A stretch of DNA of 64,000 nt from Formicarius rufipectus (taxonomy: Eukaryota; Chordata; Aves; Passeriformes; Formicariidae): contig VXAU01001252.1 of NCBI GenBank assembly GCA_013399695.1, positions 687,744 through 751,743 on the forward strand, read 5' to 3'. Below are positions 1 to 11,250 of the stretch, one piece after another. The notes below the pieces were generated by a model. It searched no databases. It was given only the letters and a program-made list of their open reading frames with translations, and was not told the origin of the DNA. Position numbers and translations under genes: made by a program. Position 1 is the stretch's first letter. The number at the start of each line of letters is the position of its first letter.

Positions 1-3000
1 TTTACAGAAATATTCCAAATAAAAATACCGTTTGATTGCAAGAGGGAGCAGAACCTCCAGGAACATATCTTCATTTTTGGTAGTTTAGTCCACAGTAACA
101 AAAACCACATTGTACCAATCAGATATTTAATGAGCCTCTAACTCCATTTCTACCTTATCCCAAAGGTATAGCAAATAGTGCTGCTTTTTTAAAATATCAA
201 GAAAACATCATTTGCTCTAAAATGTCCCTAAAAGCAGGTCTAAATTGCCAATAAAGGCTAGGTAATTGTATCAGCATGGATCAGAAAGCATTTCTCAGAA
301 CTGATGAAATAGTTTGCGGTATTGCAGAACCTGAATGATGCTCTCTGTACATTACACTGGAAATATCAGAGACTGGTCTCAGTTTAATTTGCTCACTACT
401 GTGTATTTTGGATTCTCAGGAAATATTTCTCGCTAATGCCATTCTGTTTTTCTTTAAATGTAGTTTGTTTGGGGGAAGCCAGACGATTTCTGCAATCATG
501 GGTTCACTTGGAAGAACTTTTTGTTTGTTCTTTTGATTATAGAATACTATTTTTCCAAGAAAATTGCATGTTTGAAAGTTCCCAAATACTGTATTCCTTA
601 TTGTATTCAAGATTTTAAACATTTCAAATTTGAAAAATAATAATTTGCAGGATTGTTGCCCAGCTTATCAGCTCTGTTTCAGTAGTTATACAATCATTTG
701 ACAACCAAACACACATACAATATAAATATTTAAGAAAAAGTAAATTCCATTAAGCTGCAGTGTGATAGATGCAGTAGTAGGTACTTATCTTTGAAATATT
801 AAACTCTAGACATTTATATCCGTACAAAAAAGAGTTTCCTGCCATTTGATGAGAATTATGTGCCTGGCACTAATAAAATATTAAACTCCAATTTAAAAGA
901 TAAGTATCTTACCCACTTTTTTCATAATAAAACATTTTACAGTGCATATGAGAGCTAATATGCATCAGAATTTCCATACAATACTGTATTTACAAACTTT
1001 CATAAAAGTTTTGTGTCTTCATTTATTAGTTGCTGGCTCTATTTAAGCACTTATTATTTCATATAATGACATTGTGTGTTTCAATAATGCATGATAGAAG
1101 GTGTACAAACAGGCTTTATTTTTTGTAGTAGAGTTTTCTTTTGTTACAGGCAACTGCTGCTAGTTAATTAAATGTAGATAGCCCCTGAAAATTGCATTAT
1201 CCTTTTCTGTCCCTATTATATAAATTAATGTCAAACTGATGAAATGTTTCATGTTTAAAATAATAGATACATGTGTTAAAAATTATAGCCTGCAGTTTTC
1301 TTCTTTGACAATGCATTATTTTCAACTGGAAATGTCAGTTTCTAACCTTCTATCAAGAATGTTTCGGAAAGGGCAGTAAACATTAAGTGCTAGTTATCAA
1401 ATATAGTGCCTTTTGAAACTTGAACAATACTATTTGTGGAGAAGAAGTCATAATATAGAGAGTTTCTATTTAAAAAATAATCATAAAATGAAATGATCAA
1501 CAGATGGTTATCACTCAAAGAAGTTCCTTCGAATGAAGAAGTCACTATTTCCTGCAGATGAATTTTAGTGTCACTCACTCCATTTTCAGCAAGAGGCTCG
1601 TTTTGACTTTTCTTTTTCAACTCTTTATATAAAAGTGTGTTAAATTAATTTTTTGTACACTCAGATATCATCTCGTTAAGTCACCTGAAAGCTGCAAAAG
1701 CATTAATATGTTTGTCAGTGTCCTATCAAACTTTACAATCTCCCAGCTTTGCTTCTCTCCCTTAATTGAGCGATATCATATCGATTTCATTAAGAGAAGC
1801 AGTACAGTTAGGGGTTTTTTTCCTGTTCTCATAATTATCCTCTTTTACAATTTACAAAAATATTTCATTAGAGTCTTTGTACTACAGCTTTTTGTATTGT
1901 GATCAATGTCAGTAGACAACTGCCTTTTTTTAATTACTGAACTGGGTGATTAGAGTTAATAAGCTATGAGATGTAAATACTGCCATTTCAAATAAACAAG
2001 AAAGCACTTAGAAACCAAAACAAAGCCTTTCACTGAACTCAGGCACAACTCTGAAAGATACATGGCACAAGTGATTCAGTATATTAGTTGCTGTAAAGGA
2101 GGATGCACCTTTGTTACTGCAAGATCCAGCAGCAGGTTTTCGGGGTTTGAGATATTCTTTTAAAAGGTCTGGCTTAAAAACTGCCATATTTTCAGATCAC
2201 AATTGTCTTGTATATATATTTTCTACTTTCCAGCTGAAAAGATAGTTGTGCTTTCATAGAAACATTTTATAAACCGTAGCTTTGGCTTTCACTTTTCTTC
2301 TGTAAAGGACACTCTCGCTGCCCTCAAAGGCAGGAGGTTTTCACACGGCCATCAACTGCTGCTGTTACAAAGCAGGAAACCTTTCTTTGTATATACAGTC
2401 TATATAATTTCAGATATGCAATATAAACTTGGGATTTGGGTTAAGAACTAAGAAATACCGGTTTTTTAGAACAGCAGGTACATGTAGGTACAACAAGGAA
2501 AATTCCTTCCACCTCATGGATCTTTATATTTCTTCTTGCAAATTCTGTCCATACAGATGGCAAGTTGCATATACGTATGTGTTTGTGCATCACTAATAAC
2601 TTCACTGACTCATTTTTAAAAAGTTCATATATTTTATTTTGAGTAAGAGCTCTTGTAAGAAGGATTCATTTTTGTAGTTTCACATGAACCTTTCATTAAT
2701 TTCCTTCCATGACTGTTTTCACTCTTTTCAGAAGGTATCTATTAACATTGCAGTGTTTTGTAAACTCCCTAACAATAAAAAAACCCTGTTACGATCACAA
2801 AGCTGGGGAAGTGGTGCTTAATTGCGGCTAAGATAAACTGCACTTAACATCTGTTGTCAACAAAGCAATTTTGCAGATGATATCTTTAAATCCTTTCCTT
2901 AGATTGTTTTGAGTACAAATTATTGTGAATTGTTATATGAGTCCATTGCAAAGAGCTGGTTTTGAAAAATAAAATTAAAAAAAAATTAAAAATACATAGT

Positions 3001-3050
3001 GATTAGCTAAGTCTGTGTTGCCAGGACCAGGATTTATCCAGCTTTTTTCA
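1..3050. other. AT-rich unique sequence, no gene found
   Basis: The stretch is AT-rich and CpG-poor, with no recognised repeat. The only open frames are 60-76 codons, occur on both strands, and show no domain or codon signal. Some parts have the look of vertebrate conserved noncoding DNA, with TAATTA-type and TTAAT-type homeodomain cores and little low-complexity sequence (for example around 1030-1260, 1640-1830 and 2800-2960). A 13-bp inverted repeat, CGATAT-C-ATATCG, lies at 1771-1783. It keeps two CpGs and contains an ATCGAT core of the CUX/ONECUT type. Function is not shown by the sequence. Confidence 0.6.
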
Positions 3051-3470
3051 TGGAGGGCCCTGTGCTCACTTTTACAGCAGTCTGCAGCAGCACAATGTTT
3101 TGAGAGCAGCGTGTGCTGGCTGCCTGCATGATTCCATTAGCGCGGCTGCCCAGCGCTCTGACAAGGTTATGTGGCTGCTGCCCCCGGGCACTGATCACAC
3201 CCACAGTGCAGTGGGACGAGGACCTTCTCCTTCCCTACAGTCTCTGGATGAGATGTGGGGGACCCCAGGAGCTGGGTCCCCCTTCTGCCCCCCGAGCTGT
3301 GGCAGTGCTGCCCCAGCTGGACCGCTGGCTTTCCTGGGTCCCTCCATGGGCTGCAGCTGCAGAGCTCACTCTTGCAGTTGGGGATTTTTCATCTCTGCCC
3401 TTCTTAAATCTTTTTGCAGTGAGAGATTTCAAGTCAAATGTGTTTCTGCACACTTTTCCTGAGAAGGCAG
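3051..3470. other. GC-richer patch, probably non-coding
   Basis: GC content rises clearly above both flanks, with a few CpGs near 3145-3160 and 3216. Three overlapping frames of 120 codons (+), 124 codons (+) and 72 codons (-) are open here. GC-rich DNA lowers stop-codon frequency, and none of the three translations resembles a known family, so I treat them as chance frames. It could be a small CpG-containing regulatory element or an unrecognised old repeat. Confidence 0.4.
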
Positions 3471-3825
3471 ATTTACATATGCATTAGGTGCATTTTATCG
3501 GAATACACACACAGCAATGACACATCTCATTGACAATGTGCTGTCTGATGGATAACTCCATACAAAACACATATTTGAAAGGAAAATAGGAGGAGGAATA
3601 GGATTAAGAGTCTGTACATAAGTGACATCATGTTTTGTGAAGATGAACTGCAGGAGTGTCTTGCTCTACTTCATATTTTTGGATTATTCAGAGATCCAAC
3701 AAGTGGTTTGCAAGGGTAAGAAACTCATTGCTGTACCCCATCATCAGACAGAAATTACTAGGACTGAGTTTGTCCATACATGAAATTATTATAGGCTTTA
3801 TTTAACAATGAAAATACTAAAGAGG

Positions 3826-3868
3826 AAAAAAAAAAAAAAAAAANNNNNNNNNNNNNNNNNNNNNNNNN

Positions 3869-3899
<31 letters not shown>
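3826..3899 (+). repeat. Poly(A) run interrupted by an assembly gap
   Basis: Eighteen A (3826-3843) are followed by 25 N (3844-3868) and 31 A (3869-3899). The homopolymer on both sides suggests the assembler could not cross a long A tract. The true length is unknown, and the 25 N is probably a placeholder. No retroposed gene body is recognised next to the run, so it is not clear whether this is a retroposon tail or a simple homopolymer. Confidence 0.9.
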
Positions 3900-3902
<3 letters not shown>

Positions 3903-5130
3903 TGGATTTTGCCTTCTGCAAACCTTGACTTTCAGTACCACTTGAGACTGATTCCATGTCCAGGCAGTGCAGACTGTATTTTTATCTTTCAAAGGTGGGC
4001 AGCAGGGGTGAAATACTCTGGGTTTAATTGTGTCCTGAGACATGGGTAACAACAGCGGGCACAGCTTTGGTCTCAGTGGTCACTTGTCAGGTTCCTAGGA
4101 TGTCAGTGACCAGGATGTGTGGAAGATTTTAGATGCCAAACATTCTGTCAAGAGGAATATCCATATATTGCAAGCCATCCGTCTTACCACACTGTACCAG
4201 CTTCTTCCTACTTTCCTTCTTTTCTCCCTTTCTGTTTCTTCATTGTAAGGATTTTTAATAATTTAAAATAGATGCAGCTCTGACCCAAGTTAAGGTGAAC
4301 GGGGAAAAGGAAAAATGATATTTAACTGAAAAGGAAAAAGTATAAATACAAAGCAGGGAAGATGCACTGCTTCTGGGATTTACCAGCATCACCAGGGATG
4401 GATGGGGCAGCAACACCTCCAAAGCACTGATCTGCAACCCTGAAAAGTTGTGGCATCGAACTCAGTAACCTTTTTCAGGTTTCTCCTCTCTCTGTCTGAG
4501 CAGGGTAAGCAATATCCTTGATGGTCTCCTGTTTATTTTTCCTCTGAAGATAGACACAGCCCATCCTTGCCAAGTTTACAAAATAAAAATTTCTGTTTCA
4601 TTTCAGGTTGACCCCTGAATTCTGCTTTGTGGTCATGGTGTTTTTTGTGGGGATAGTATTGGGCACCCTGAGGTCTGTGCCTGCACCCACTGCATATGGC
4701 CTGAGCTACACCTTTGCTCCTCAATCCTGCTGGCTGCAAGTGGAATCTTGCGCAGAAGTGCACTCCACTTCAATCTTACCCTGGGAGTGAAAAATACTTG
4801 GATTCTGCCTTGGCTTGTTCATTTAATGTCTTGGTGAGATAGTACATACCTTTGAATTCCTACCTCAGGTTTCCCCTCTATAAAATGGGACAATAATACT
4901 GTCTCTGTGCCTTTCAAGGAGAGTCTTCTAAGGATCTGTTAATAAATGTCAGTGATGTACTTTAGAGATCCTCTAAGGAGTATCCTGTGGAAGTATACTA
5001 TGAATTATTGACTCTCTCTTTCTGACCCACTCTGTAGCACACATTCACACCCCTGCAATCCCTTTGAAACAAGGTGCTGGCACCACAGTTTTAAATTACA
5101 CCAGTTTATGAAAATGTAAGCACAGCCAGC
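3900..5130. other. Unique sequence, no gene found
   Basis: This is mixed-composition unique DNA with open frames of at most 76 codons on both strands. No repeat, RNA gene or splice-bounded frame is recognised. Confidence 0.55.
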
Positions 5131-5234
5131 TGTGTGTGTGTACATATAGGTATTATTTATATGAGTATATATATTATGGTATACATACATATATATGGTA
5201 TATATGTATTAATGTATATATGTATAGATATAAA
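5131..5234. repeat. TG/TA low-complexity microsatellite
   Basis: (TG)5 at 5131-5140 runs into about 95 bp of imperfect TA and TATG/ATAC units. The alternating purine-pyrimidine pattern is typical of a decayed dinucleotide microsatellite. The 61-codon minus-strand frame overlapping it encodes low-complexity Tyr, His and Thr and is not a gene. Confidence 0.85.
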
Positions 5235-8200
5235 TGTGGTGACCTGTCTTTAATGGGGAAGTTGGTTTGGCTACTTCTGTACTAAGCCGGCAGATTTTGC
5301 CAATTATAAACCCACCTTTTACAGCCAGAGAAACCTTCATCCCCGGCCTCCATCCAGGAAAAAAAGAAAGATTCAACTTATAAAATGAGGCTGGAGTATT
5401 AGTTGTGATTTAAAATATATCTAATTCTTGGATGATGCACAAAGCCCCATTAGCCCACTAGGGATCTGGGGGACTTCCAGGACTAGGAAGGACCAAGGGG
5501 AAAAAATGCTCCATCTTCTTCATCCCGTGGGGAAGTGAGGGAGTGTAAATAGAGATGACAGATGTTGTTCATGTCAACCAGCACATCCTGGTAGGGCTAC
5601 AGTCCAATTGCTACAAGCACCTAACAAACTACAGAGGTTTGATTAGGTATTACTTTTTCCAGTTTGGGGGGCTGGGAAATCACATAGCAGACACCTCAGA
5701 GGCTGGCTTCAGGATGGAGCTCAGCATTGTCCCAAACCCATCTCCAAAGATGAGCTCTAATTTCATATTTGTCATAAATGGTTGTTTAAGAGTGCTTAGC
5801 ACCTCTCCAGATCAATTTAAGTGCCTGTGTGTTGGTTTACATGAAGAACAGAGCCAAAGTTTTCATATGAATCTTTTTTACATGTTTGTGCATCAAGAAA
5901 AGAGAATTAACAATGGTAAAATATTGTTAAATTCTTCTTGGCAGAACTAAGGTGTTCACATAGAGAAAGGAAGGTAACAAAAATATCCAGAAAATTCCTT
6001 TCTATTTCACCGCTGTGTTTTCCAACTCTCTTCACTCACTGTTTCATGGAGACATTTTCAAAACAGATAATGTTTTATTTCATTTGACTTTGTTCGGAAT
6101 TTTCCTTTTATTTTAGTTGCTTATTTATTTTTTTATTTACTTTTAATCTAAATTAAAAAAAAAAAAAGTTTTGAAATAAATAGTGTCATTATCCTCTACG
6201 TACTTCTTTTCTATTCTTCCAGTTTACCAGCGGGTTGGGGAAAAAAAGATTGTCTTCATTCAGCTGAAGTTTATCTCATTATGTTAGGCCTGGAGTAAAA
6301 TCCACTCATTTACAAGTATGATTCTGTATAGACCTGTCCTGTGAGAGCTCTAGGCTTCCCAGCCACATATGCAAAAGGAGGTGTTGCTGGGTTAGGAGGC
6401 CAGCTCAGGGCTAAGCCTGGATCACATCACTCCCCTGGAAGGGAGGGAATAGGGAAAGAGAGACCCTTGAAGAGGGAGATATGGGCTGCCCTTCCAGCAC
6501 TTGGGGATGAAAAAGGAAAGGCTGATGGTAGGACCATATTGAGACCTGGACTTTTGTGCTAAAATTTGGAGGGGAAAAAGAAATTATCTCTGTGCCTCTA
6601 ATAAGATACAGCCTTGATTTATATATGATGTTATCAACTATCTTCATTTGGTATATATTTTTAAGAGCCTGTACGTGATGACCTTGGTCTCTCTGCAGCA
6701 TGTGGGCAGTACTTCAGGGAGATCCTCCTACTCCATATTGTGTGAGTTGGTTCTGGAAAACAGAAATGGTTCAGAGGAGGAATCATAATCTCATGAGCTA
6801 TAGGAGGGTCTAAGGGTAGATATTTACCTCTTGCTTGAGGTACTTGCATGTGACAGGTTAGCCTTGCTGGCCTGACTTATATAGGAAATCAGTCAGGCAT
6901 TTATGGATGCTCTTGTGTTGGAGAAGATGTCAAAATGACTGTAGACCATTAAGGACAGTCTAATATACCTTGATGTTAACTTACACACTGGTGATGAGTA
7001 TCAGAATTTCCATAACTGTTTGGCAAGTATTCTCTCTATTTATGTAGCCAACCATTGATATTCATAGCATAAAACCTGGTTATTCAGCTAAAGCCCCTGT
7101 GCAATCAATCAGTGGTACAGTCTATCAAGTGTCTCAGTCAGCCTGTATTCATTACCATGTTGGGATTTTTTTTTTTTTCATTTGGAGACATTTGAGATGA
7201 CTCAATTTCTCTAATCTTCTAGCATTCCCTCTGTCTTTAGAGGGGAATTTGTAATTGTTGAATTATTCTTGGCCATCCTTCATTCGGAATTTATGTTGTA
7301 ATTTCAGCAAAAGCCAGACCTTGTATGGCAGTTTTCATCTTTTTCAAGGCTGCTTCTATTTCTTGAAATGCTGGAGGGTTTCCAATTATTCCTTCTGGTC
7401 GCTTTGGATGTGAATTGTAACAGATCATCCCAGAGTCGCGGTTCAACATTGTTAAGCTTATCAATATAAATATAATGTTAAACCCTTTTTAGATAATTGG
7501 GGGCTAGGTGTGAAAATGTGACCAATTTCTGCAGAAATTGGTCCTACACTTCTCTTTTTTCCCTTATCAGAAAAAATATCATCATGAACAGGTTTCAGAC
7601 TGTTCCTTGTCAGGGCTTCTTCTATACCTGTTAACGGTTGATTAGGTTGTTATATCACATTTCAATACCTGCTTAACCTGATGCCACTCAACTATGCAAA
7701 CAAAATTCATTAAGGCAAACAGAAGTCTCTGAACTGGAATTTTAAGGGGAAAAAAAATAAAAAAAGGCTGATACATCAGCGTCTACTGTATAAAACAATG
7801 AAACCTTATAAATCCATCTATTGGAAGAGCAGTGGATCATATGTAAATGAGGAATGAGGTAACAAGCAAAGGAGCCTTTATACCCACCCTTTCATGCCTA
7901 TTGGTGTGTGAGTCTCTCTGCCAGGCACATTGGCAAGATGGAGGCCAGTTTCAGGGGGCAGCTGAATATGTGGCCTTACTGGTTGGTGCCCCATTTCCAG
8001 TTGGTATTTGCCATAGCATTTCTCAAAGTAGTTTGTCTTTTTCACTGTGTTTATTATGTCCATAGGAGGCTCGTTTGTAGCCTATCATAATGATGAAGTG
8101 AAGTTTAAAATTACATTGGGATCCTGCTAAAGGACCATCATGTAGGTCCAGGGAGAGGGCTTATCCAGCCTGCTCAGACCTGGCTCAGCCCAGGTGGTCC

Positions 8201-9391
8201 ATTATTCATGCTGACCAAAGCAGCTCATCAGGAGAGCTTGGATGGGCAAGGGAAGGACTGCAGTGCCCACTGTGGGCAGCAAGGCTTTGGGCAGGGACAG
8301 AAAATGCACCATAGGGAATATTCAGAGAAGGATTTACTTGGCAAACTATTCTTTCAGAAATACCATGAATGAGAGGGTTGATGTAGGGAAATTTTACATT
8401 CAAACACCTTATTTTTGGAGTTCTTTGGTGCGTGTAGGTAGAGCAAGGCAAACACATTAGAACACTTTTCATACTTACCCATTGCCTGTTTTGGATTTGT
8501 GGCTTGAGATATGTGAATGTCTGCAAAAGAAAAAGTGACATTTATTTTGGAAATGTCTAGTCTGTCGATTTAATGTATTAAAAGAATGCCATCTTAGTAT
8601 TAACTATAACAAATAAAAACTGGATTGTGAAAGAGAGGGTGTCCTTATTTACTAAATATGTAAATCCACACAAAAAGACTAAAATACGTCTTCCAACAGA
8701 ATCATGACAGCAATTTGTCCTTTGTTGGAGTACATCAATTTTACTCCCTCCCTTTCCATCTTTGGAGAAGAGGGAACTGGGATTACATTTGTCTCAATTC
8801 TAAAACATTCATAGAAATACATCAAATAAGCCCTATTCTCAAACAGTTCCTGTTCTTTCAAGATTTTTCTGGTAAGAGTTTGTATGTTTTAATGAACTGT
8901 GCTGAAAGGCATCATTCCCTGCTCCCTAATACTAGTCCTTTTTTGGGTCAAGAAAGAAGATTGTTTGGAATTATGATTTCTACCAAGTATGTTTTGGTGG
9001 TTAAGGTAAAATTCAAAAGCACTAAGTTTGTTTGCTTAATTTTATTTATATAAATGATCCCACGCCTAAGCAATTTCAGCATCACCATTGTGCATGTTGC
9101 ACACATACCTAAGCCCAGGGGCACTGTTTCATAGCCAGGATTTCATACTGGGATGGATATTTGGCCCACATAGTTTAAGAAAACAGAAAATCTGGTGATA
9201 TGCATTTAATAGCAATATAAAAATAAAACCCAATAAAAATAATGAGAATTATATTTCTATTGGGACAACATTAAAGTCATAATGGTGCAAATGGGCTTTG
9301 GATAATTGATAATACCGATGCAGAAAATTATTTTCAGTTCCCCCTTCTTTGCAGTAAAATACAGCTGCATTTAACCAGAAGGAAAAATATC
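5235..9391. other. Unique sequence, no gene found; holds a 24-bp palindrome
   Basis: No recognised transposable element or RNA gene. The 131-codon plus-strand frame at 5555-5950 is the longest here. Its translation matches no family I know, and no convincing splice sites bound it. T12 and short A runs occur at 7151-7162 and 7746-7766. The perfect palindrome at 7520-7543 is listed separately. Confidence 0.55.
7520..7543. repeat. Perfect 24-bp palindrome
   Basis: The arm GACCAATTTCTG (7520-7531) is followed at once by its exact reverse complement (7532-7543), with no spacer and a central CTGCAG. Each arm carries a CCAAT core. Under equal base frequencies, a perfect 24-bp palindrome is expected about 0.004 times in 64 kb, so chance is a weak explanation. 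It could be a cruciform-prone site, a symmetric protein-binding site or the relic of a small inverted duplication. Confidence 0.9.
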
Positions 9392-9400
9392 TTTTTTTTT

Positions 9401-9433
<33 letters not shown>
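9392..9433 (+). repeat. Poly(T) run, about 42 bp
   Basis: The run is all T except for one C at 9402. On the minus strand it reads as poly(A). The plus-strand sequence downstream (9434 onward) would be the body of any minus-strand retroposon using it as a tail, but I recognise no such body. Confidence 0.9.
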
Positions 9434-9437
<4 letters not shown>

Positions 9438-10531
9438 GGCAAACAATAATGGGGCTTTGACCAGCATCTCTTAGTAAACCTCAAAGCCACACTGAAATTC
9501 AATGTGTGAGTTTGCCCCATTGGCACCAAGAGCAGCAGCAGGTTCCACTTTGGGAACTGTGGAATGGTGGAAGGATGTCACCTGTTGGCTGCAACCCTGA
9601 TGTTCAATGCAAACCTGATTAAATGTTAATCATTCTTAATCTGTGGTTTTACTGAACCAGTGTCTTCCTTCTGCTGTGGAGCAGGAGGCAGCTCCCTTAG
9701 TTGATTTGTAGCAAGTCTTCTTGCTGTTGCCTTTCTTTGGCAACACACAGCCTGCAAACTGGGGGAACAGGAGAAGGAGGCTGCTCTGTTCCTCTTCTGC
9801 CACCACCACAGGTACTGGGGTGTGGTGCTGGGGCAGCAACTTGTAAAGTGGTGGAGTGTGGATGCTCTGGTCCTCTGGGTTATTTGAAGCCACTAGTCTT
9901 ATTCCATCACTTGCTGAGTTTATTAACCCATTTACATCTAGTCATCACCCAAATTAAAGAGGACTTGGCATGTATGACATCTTGAGGCATCTTCATTGAC
10001 AAAGGAAAAAAGGGCTCTATTTGGGCTCTATTTGGGCTCATGGATAGCAAGGTAGATGTCCACGATTTTATCCCAGTCAGATTTACATGAGACCCATCCT
10101 GTTCTATATTTGCTCTGTGATCTGCCTTCATCTTAAAGAAAAAATATGCAAAGAAACAAATTTGACTAATGAAAGAAAATTTTGAAGTTTATGAGAAAAG
10201 AGTATTTTTGCATTCTCAGGGTAAGTGTAGACTGAAGTGAGCAAGCTCCTACACAGCCATGGAGTAATGGAAAACAAGAGCAGGTGGCAGAACTGCCAAA
10301 GCAAAATATATTCTATAAACAAAATGATCAAGAAAGAAATTTCATCCAGGCCAGCTGGACTGGCCAGCTAGTCAGTCTGTAAGCGACAATGCTTTTCTGT
10401 TCTAGTGCTTGCCAGACTATATTTAATGCAGTGGACTTTTAGATGAAGTCTCTAAATATTCTCTTTTCTCCAGCAAAGCAAAGGGAAGGAATAAGTCAGC
10501 ATAGCTGAAATTTAAAACATAGACTTTGACT

Positions 10532-10553
10532 AAAAAAAAAAAAAAAAAAAAAA
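10532..10553 (+). repeat. Poly(A) run, 22 bp
   Basis: Twenty-two consecutive A follow an AT-rich stretch. There is no recognisable retroposon body upstream and no clear flanking duplication. Confidence 0.85.
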
Positions 10554-11039
10554 GTGTTTTTTTTCCTAGTACTGGAACAGAAGTCTTGTAATTTCTTTTA
10601 ACATTTGTTTAGTCTTTCTATGTTTTGGATTCTTCAACTTATAAAAAAGATACCTCTCTTTAGGTGCCTGAATTGTTGTTTGAATGACTGTTGCACTGAA
10701 ACTTAGGTAACATAATATATATGATGTATTTTCAGATCATTGAGTAGTAGACAATTTGGAAACCTTCTATTGTACTGAATCTTAACTAAATCTATGTTTT
10801 CTGTCAAAGGATGTCTCTTCATATTTTAAACAAGAAAATGTTTGTGATTTTGTACTTATGAATCAGTCTATATTAGGTTGGTTCTAAAATTGAACAAGTT
10901 AAAAAAAAGATTGAAAATGTGTTACTGAGGCAAAACCACCAACCAATAAAATAGGATAACTAATGGTGTCCCTGAAGTCTCACTGTCATGGAAACTAGAG
11001 ACATTTTGCTGGGCTTTTGCTGTTGATTTGGACAATGGA

Positions 11040-11250
11040 GATGGGTGTAGATTAAGTTCCACCTATTCTTTTTAGCTATAACTTGCCTATTGTGCTAATC
11101 ATTTCAATCATGCTTTGATGACTAATTGACATGGTAGTTCAAAACTTGCAAGAGTGGCCAAACATTACATCATGCCAACTCATCAGTGCTAGGGCCCGCT
11201 CATGAGATTTAGTTGGTATTTGTAAAGGAATAATAGCAAATAAGTTAAGG
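11040..11250. promoter_or_regulatory. Candidate conserved noncoding element
   Basis: The segment is free of simple repeats and packed with short regulatory-type cores. These include GCTAATCA and TGACTAATTGACA (homeodomain/MEIS-like) and a TGATGA core near 11117. No coding frame or transposon is seen. The call is inferred from texture alone. Confidence 0.25.

Noticed and set aside
5555..5950. 131-codon open frame (+)
   Set aside because: Plausible amino-acid mix but no family recognised and no splice context. It is within the length expected by chance in 64 kb.
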